8,501 nucleotides of DNA from Lachnospiraceae bacterium. Its GTDB lineage: Bacteria; Bacillota; Clostridia; Lachnospirales; Lachnospiraceae. The translations under genes and the position numbers were made by a program. Numbering within the stretch: position 1 is the stretch's first letter; each line of letters starts with the position of its first letter. The stretch covers positions 1 to 8,501 of the forward strand of contig JAFVAA010000069.1 of assembly GCA_017476305.1 (NCBI GenBank), given 5' to 3'. Below, piece by piece: positions 5,444 through 8,501 of this stretch. The notes under the pieces are model-generated. The model saw nothing but the letters and a program-made list of their open reading frames with translations. It was not told where the DNA came from and searched no databases.

Positions 5444-5473
5444 ATTATCCCTTACATTATTAAGACGATTCAA
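5444..5473 (-). promoter_or_regulatory. Candidate promoter of the secreted-protein operon
   Basis: TTGAAT (5473-5468) and GATAAT (5449-5444) on the minus strand are separated by 18 nt; four and five of six bases match the sigma-A consensus. The predicted start is near 5437, giving a leader of about 30 nt before ATG 5407. It lies after the terminator of the signalling operon, so the secreted operon can be controlled separately. Confidence 0.45.
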
Positions 5474-5485
5474 AACCGGATTTTG

Positions 5486-5502
5486 GTTTAATTTTTTTAA
5501 AC
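5486..5502. promoter_or_regulatory. Possible operator: palindrome upstream of the secreted-operon promoter
   Basis: GTTTAA (5486-5491) and TTAAAC (5497-5502) form a perfect inverted repeat with a 5-nt spacer, centred about 57 nt upstream of the predicted start. A second small dyad, CAAAA-N5-TTTTG (5471-5485), overlaps the -35 box. The position would suit an activator such as the response regulator encoded upstream, but the DNA is A/T-rich and palindromes arise easily there. Confidence 0.3.
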
Positions 5503-5530
5503 TTTTTTATTCTCTCTGTCTGAAATCGCA

Positions 5531-5566
5531 AAAGAGAGTAAATTCTTCCGTGAATTTACTCTCTTT
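5531..5566 (-). terminator. Hairpin terminator of the signalling operon
   Basis: A perfect 15-bp stem (5531-5545 with 5552-5566, AAAGAGAGTAAATTC) has a 6-nt loop and ends in TTTT on the minus strand. It begins 73 nt after the histidine kinase stop codon and precedes the promoter of the secreted operon. The T-tract is short and partly inside the stem, so read-through is possible. Confidence 0.65.
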
Positions 5567-5606
5567 CATAAAATATTTCATTCCTTTCCAGACTGCTCCC
5601 CTGTCA

Positions 5607-5659
5607 GAAAAGGACACTGCCTGTTTCATTTTCTCCATACTATACAGTATGTCCTTTTC
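5607..5659. repeat. Inverted repeat spanning the end of the histidine kinase gene
   Basis: GAAAAGGACA (5607-5616) and TGTCCTTTTC (5650-5659) are perfect 10-bp inverted copies. The interval contains a second palindrome, CATACT-ATAC-AGTATG (5636-5651), whose right arm runs into the outer one by two bases, so the two cannot fully form together. It overlaps the stop codon at 5640. No T-run follows; it may stabilise or process the 3' end of the message. Confidence 0.4.
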
Positions 5660-7028
5660 CAGACTTCTGCTTAAAACTGTGAAATGTCGTACTAAATGTA
5701 ATCACACCATCCTTCCAATCTGCCTTTATCGTTCCTTTATACTGCTCTGCTATGCTTTCTGCGATAGACAGACCGATTCCGTAACCGCCCTTCTCGATAT
5801 TGTGTGATTCATCCTGCCTGTAAAACCGTTCAAAAAATTTACTATAATCCGTATCCTTCCCCTCCGCAAAATCATTGGAAACAGAAAGCTTTAACGTCCT
5901 CCCCTTTGTCTTTACCGAAACTACGATTTTTCCTTTTTCATCACAATACTTGATCGCATTGTCGATAAAAAGAGACATAAGCTGCCTTACATCCGTCTCC
6001 CGCATCAGACAGTTTACAGAAGGTTCAATGTCACAGGAAAGCTCCTTTTCCTCCTGAGAAGCTACAGGCTGAAAAGTATCCGCAGTTTCCTGCACGATGG
6101 CAGATACGTCAATATGACTAAGCGGTTCTGCATTTTCCTTTTCCTCTGCCCGTACAATCCGGATCAGATTTGCGATAAGTCCCGTCATACGCTCCACCTG
6201 CTGCATCGTGGAGCGGTTCCATTCATTTTCCCCATTTAACATCTGCTCCACTTCGGTATTTGCTTTAATCACCGCTAAAGGAGTTTTTAGCTCATGACTG
6301 GCATTTGTCATAAACCGGTCCTGCATTTCGTTTCTCTTTATTTCCCCCTGAACGATTCGCTTCGAAAAGAAAAGCACCAAAAGAAGTGTCACGATGCTTC
6401 CAAAAGCAATCAGCATCAGTGCAAAATAGAAAATACGGCTGGTTGCATTCATCTGACTGAGTGCTTCCAAATAGACCACAATTTTCCCGCCACCGGTACG
6501 CTCTGCCACTTTAAAATAATAATTATCCAGACTTCCAAAGGAATGCCCCTTACTTAAAGCATATTCTGCATAGGTTTCCGCATCCTCCTTCTCCACAGCC
6601 GCGATATGGCTCGTCTTTACCGCCTCCACTTCTCCATTCTCGCCATAGAGAACCGCAAAGTAGCGAATGGAATACGGAAATTCTGCAGAGCTGTGCATCC
6701 AGTTTCCCACTCCGAAAATTCTGTTTAAGGAGTCCTTGATCGATATCGGTTCCTGCGTCGGCAATCCCTTACTCCCCGTATTTTCATCATCCTCCGCATA
6801 GCTTTCCGTTATTTCATCACTCGTCACCACATCAGAGGTCACTTTTTTTCTTTTGATTTCCCCATCATTTTCTACGATATAATCAAGCGTGGAACGGATA
6901 TCGCTCTGCGTCGCCAAAAAGCTCGCAGCATAGATAAATCCTCCCATCAAAAGCATGACAGAAAAGAAAGAAAGACTGGCAACCAAAATAAATTTTCTTC
7001 GGATTTTTTCTATATTTTGTGGATTCAA
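5640..7028 (-). CDS. Membrane sensor histidine kinase, partner of the adjacent OmpR-type regulator
   Basis: The product is 462 aa. Transmembrane helices lie at ~13-37 and ~198-221, enclosing an extracellular sensor region of about 160 residues that I cannot assign to a named fold. The kinase core follows directly with no clear HAMP linker: H-box NASHELKTPLAVIKANTE (phosphorylated His245), N-box FIDNAIKY (354-361), F-box FFERFYR (398-404) and G2 box GGYGIGLSIAESIA (414-427). The G1 position reads VSNDFAEG (383-390), without the usual D-x-G; related clostridial kinases can show this. It should sense an external cue and pass phosphate to the response regulator at 7139-7807. The start is TTG 7028, because GGAGG (7036-7040) lies 7 nt upstream and the first in-frame ATG falls inside helix 1. 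ATG 7035 is out of frame. A 44-bp palindromic repeat lies in the 110-nt gap after the regulator gene. Confidence 0.9.
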   Translation of the reverse strand: MNPQNIEKIRRKFILVASLSFFSVMLLMGGFIYAASFLATQSDIRSTLDYIVENDGEIKRKKVTSDVVTSDEITESYAEDDENTGSKGLPTQEPISIKDSLNRIFGVGNWMHSSAEFPYSIRYFAVLYGENGEVEAVKTSHIAAVEKEDAETYAEYALSKGHSFGSLDNYYFKVAERTGGGKIVVYLEALSQMNATSRIFYFALMLIAFGSIVTLLLVLFFSKRIVQGEIKRNEMQDRFMTNASHELKTPLAVIKANTEVEQMLNGENEWNRSTMQQVERMTGLIANLIRIVRAEEKENAEPLSHIDVSAIVQETADTFQPVASQEEKELSCDIEPSVNCLMRETDVRQLMSLFIDNAIKYCDEKGKIVVSVKTKGRTLKLSVSNDFAEGKDTDYSKFFERFYRQDESHNIEKGGYGIGLSIAESIAEQYKGTIKADWKDGVITFSTTFHSFKQKSGKGHTV

Positions 7029-7035
7029 GGGACAT

Positions 7036-7040
7036 CCTCC
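7036..7040 (-). promoter_or_regulatory. Ribosome binding site that decides the TTG start of the histidine kinase
   Basis: GGAGG within AAGGAGG, 7 nt upstream of TTG 7028. The near-consensus site supports use of a TTG codon, which usually lowers translation and may keep kinase levels below those of the regulator. Confidence 0.65.
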
Positions 7041-7055
7041 TTCCTAAATAAAATG

Positions 7056-7099
7056 ATACGCACTAACAAAATGTATTCCCATTTCGTTAGTGCATCTGC
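7056..7099. repeat. 44-bp dispersed palindromic repeat, copy B
   Basis: Arms 7060-7073 and 7080-7093 pair over 14 bp with one mismatch (GCACTAACxAAATG) around a 6-nt loop. It is colinear with copy A (4327-4370). This copy has the longer stem. It lies between the response regulator and histidine kinase genes, about 32 nt before the kinase start codon, and no T-run directly follows the stem. Confidence 0.7.
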
Positions 7100-7138
7100 G
7101 CCATTTGCCATAGAGCCTCTGACAGCAAGCTGCAAAAG

Positions 7139-7807
7139 CTATGCCTCCATCAGTTGAAAGCTCTCTCCTCTCTCCCCGACAATCTGCGCAGAGGAAGCGA
7201 TAGCCCCTAACTTTCTATTTAAATAGGAAACATACAGCCAAACCGTGTCACTCGCTGCATCCGGCTCGTCCTCCCATACATGGGAAAGCAGGTATTCTGT
7301 ATCTAAAGGATGCTCCACATTCATGATGAGCGTTCGCAAAAGCTCAAATTCCTTTGTTGAAAGTCTGACTGCATTTTCACAGGAGAGCTCGAAATTCGCC
7401 TCCTTTAATTTCAGATCGGCAAAGCTGAGATCTCCACCGCTGTACTGCGTCCTTCTTCTGGTCATCGCCCGGACTCTCGCTAAAAGCTCCTTCATCGCAA
7501 ATGGCTTCGTCAGATAATCGTCTGCCCCCGCATCTAACCCGTTCACCCTGTCGTCCACTTCCGATTTTGCTGTCAAAAGAAGAACCGGTGTAATGATGTT
7601 GCTTTCCCTCATCTCCCTTAAAACCTGTATTCCATCCCTCTTTGGCATCATAATATCTAAAATAATCGCATCATAGCCATTTTCTCTGATATGAGAAAGA
7701 GCCTCCTCTCCATCATAGACCGGATCAGCCTCATATCCCTCATGCTCTAAAACCGCACAGATCGCACGGTTCAAATCCTTTGTATCCTCTGCTAACAGTA
7801 TCTTCAT
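7139..7807 (-). CDS. OmpR/PhoB-family response regulator
   Basis: The product is 222 aa from ATG 7807. Residues 1-117 are a receiver domain: acidic pair Glu7-Asp8 (LLAEDTKDLN), phospho-acceptor Asp51 in DAIILDIMMPKRDG, switch Thr79 (LLLTAKSEVDDR) and Lys101 (DDYLTKPF). Residues ~125-220 are a winged-helix DNA-binding domain with LSTKEFELLRTL and the recognition-helix region DTVWLYVSYLNRKLG. Phosphorylation by the adjacent kinase should promote dimer binding to direct repeats at target promoters. The start ATG 7807 gives the usual family beginning (MKILLAED) and has GGTGAT 4 nt upstream. An in-frame GTG at 7816 (225 aa, AGAGG 4 nt away) is an alternative. The gene follows the (p)ppGpp synthetase after 40 nt, with no terminator between, so the three signalling genes are probably one transcript. 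The target could include the secreted operon downstream (inference). Confidence 0.92.
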   Translation of the reverse strand: MKILLAEDTKDLNRAICAVLEHEGYEADPVYDGEEALSHIRENGYDAIILDIMMPKRDGIQVLREMRESNIITPVLLLTAKSEVDDRVNGLDAGADDYLTKPFAMKELLARVRAMTRRRTQYSGGDLSFADLKLKEANFELSCENAVRLSTKEFELLRTLIMNVEHPLDTEYLLSHVWEDEPDAASDTVWLYVSYLNRKLGAIASSAQIVGERGESFQLMEA

Positions 7808-7847
7808 ATCAATCACCAGACCTCTCTTTTTCTCTTTTTTCTAAATA

Positions 7848-8423
7848 TCACTCCATCATCATATCCCGGATCGTCTGCATCGAAATATCCGTAGATGCCA
7901 GCTCATCTGCACAGCGTTTCAGCTCCTGTATGATCAGCTGTTCGTTCTTTATCTCTTTCTTATATTTCAAATGATGCTCCAATGCCGCCCAAGTATCCAT
8001 AGAAATCGTCCGAAGCTGGATTTCCGCATAAAACTTTTTTCTGATTCTGAGAATCATATGATAGCTTCGATAACCATTCGGCTTCGCATGACGGATATAA
8101 TCCTTCTCCTCTATGACTTCATATTCCTCCGCTTCTAAAAGCCTGTCACGAATCGTATAGACATCATCCACAAAAGCACACACGATACGAAATCCGATCG
8201 CATCGTGGATCTCAAACAGGGCAGATTGCGCAGTTTCCGGAAGATTTTTTCTGCGGCATTTTTCCCGCATGCTCTCCTCCGATTTAATCCTCGAAAGACA
8301 ATGCTCCACCGGATCCATCCCGATTTTTTCCCGCATCTCCTCCCTGATTTTCTCCATCTGCTCCATTAATCTATTCTGTATCTGCTCTATCTCAGGCAAA
8401 TATTCTCCATAAATACTCCCCAT
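7848..8423 (-). CDS. Small alarmone synthetase: GTP pyrophosphokinase with RelA/SpoT synthetase domain only
   Basis: The product is 191 aa from ATG 8423. It transfers pyrophosphate from ATP to GDP or GTP to make (p)ppGpp in the cytosol. The synthetase motifs are in order: SRIKSEESMREKCRRK (44-59, the R-x-K-x-x-x-S substrate loop), EIHDAIGFRIV (71-81, Asp74 metal ligand), DYIRHAKPNGYRSYHMI (108-124, with the G-loop Tyr118) and AEIQLRTISMDTWAALEHHL (133-152, Glu134 catalytic). There is no HD hydrolase and no TGS/ACT region, so it belongs with the RelQ/RelP-type small enzymes (about 210 aa). An N-terminal helix with coiled-coil character (12-34) may help it oligomerise. AAGGAG lies about 8 nt before ATG 8423. 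GTG 8432, three codons earlier, is ruled out because it overlaps that site. It is the first gene of the signalling operon. A gene symbol (relQ or relP) cannot be chosen from sequence alone. Confidence 0.9.
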   Translation of the reverse strand: MGSIYGEYLPEIEQIQNRLMEQMEKIREEMREKIGMDPVEHCLSRIKSEESMREKCRRKNLPETAQSALFEIHDAIGFRIVCAFVDDVYTIRDRLLEAEEYEVIEEKDYIRHAKPNGYRSYHMILRIRKKFYAEIQLRTISMDTWAALEHHLKYKKEIKNEQLIIQELKRCADELASTDISMQTIRDMMME

Positions 8424-8456
8424 GCTTCTCACTCCTTGTTTTTATATGACATTTTC

Positions 8457-8465
8457 ATTTTAACA
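8457..8465 (-). promoter_or_regulatory. Extended -10 promoter of the signalling operon
   Basis: The minus strand reads TGTTAAAAT, a TGn motif joined to a -10 box with five of six consensus bases. No good -35 box is present at the expected spacing, as allowed for extended -10 promoters. The predicted start is near 8450, giving a leader of about 27 nt. Confidence 0.4.
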
Positions 8466-8501
8466 TATATTTTTGAAAAATCTATGAAATAATAAAAAAG
8501 A

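Noticed and set aside
5507..5638. A 43-codon minus-strand frame after the histidine kinase (MEKMKQAVSFSDRGAVWKGM...)
   Set aside because: The nearest ribosome binding-like sequence (AAGGA) is about 15 nt from the ATG, and the frame contains the whole terminator hairpin. It is most likely chance.
7056..7099. Transcription terminator between the response regulator and the histidine kinase
   Set aside because: The stem is long but is not directly followed by a T-run on the minus strand, and the same element recurs inside the secreted operon. An intergenic repeat or RNA element explains it better.

Overview
The window looks like chromosomal DNA of a low-GC Gram-positive anaerobe, probably a clostridium of the Lachnospiraceae type. 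The reasons are the A/T-rich intergenic DNA, strong GGAGG ribosome binding sites, a small (p)ppGpp synthetase, a Firmicutes-style two-component pair, and surface proteins with FN3 and Big2 domains. The genus cannot be fixed from the sequence. All ten genes I accept lie on the minus strand, so transcription runs from high to low coordinates.

The right-hand third (about 8465 down to 5531) is a signalling operon. From an extended -10 promoter it carries a stand-alone (p)ppGpp synthetase (8423-7848), an OmpR-family response regulator (7807-7139) and a membrane sensor histidine kinase that starts at TTG (7028-5640). A perfect 15-bp hairpin at 5531-5566 closes it.

The middle (5473 down to 1592) is the most unusual part: a candidate six-gene operon in which every product has an N-terminal export signal. 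In transcription order it holds a DUF4358-like protein, two tandem paralogues of a small basic beta-rich protein, an FN3/Big2 protein with an acidic heptad linker, a short AlgX/AlgJ-like SGNH acetyltransferase or esterase, and a divergent third paralogue of the small basic protein. A 17-bp-stem hairpin next to a 17-bp tandem repeat ends it. The signalling operon lies immediately upstream, and a 44-bp palindromic repeat occurs in both operons, 30-40 nt before a start codon. Control of the secreted set by the two-component system is therefore a reasonable hypothesis, but it is not shown by the sequence. The secreted proteins may form a cell-surface or polysaccharide-modifying module. The small paralogues match no family I recognise.

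The left part (1519 down to 1) has a HipA-like kinase gene with its own good promoter and no recognisable antitoxin, followed by the first 55 codons of a flavin-reductase-family gene that runs off the window edge and also has its own promoter. I see no tRNA, rRNA, CRISPR array, transposase or integrase. No stretch over 300 nt lacks a gene or named element; the longest gaps are 5408-5639 and 1396-1672, and both are filled by the elements listed.
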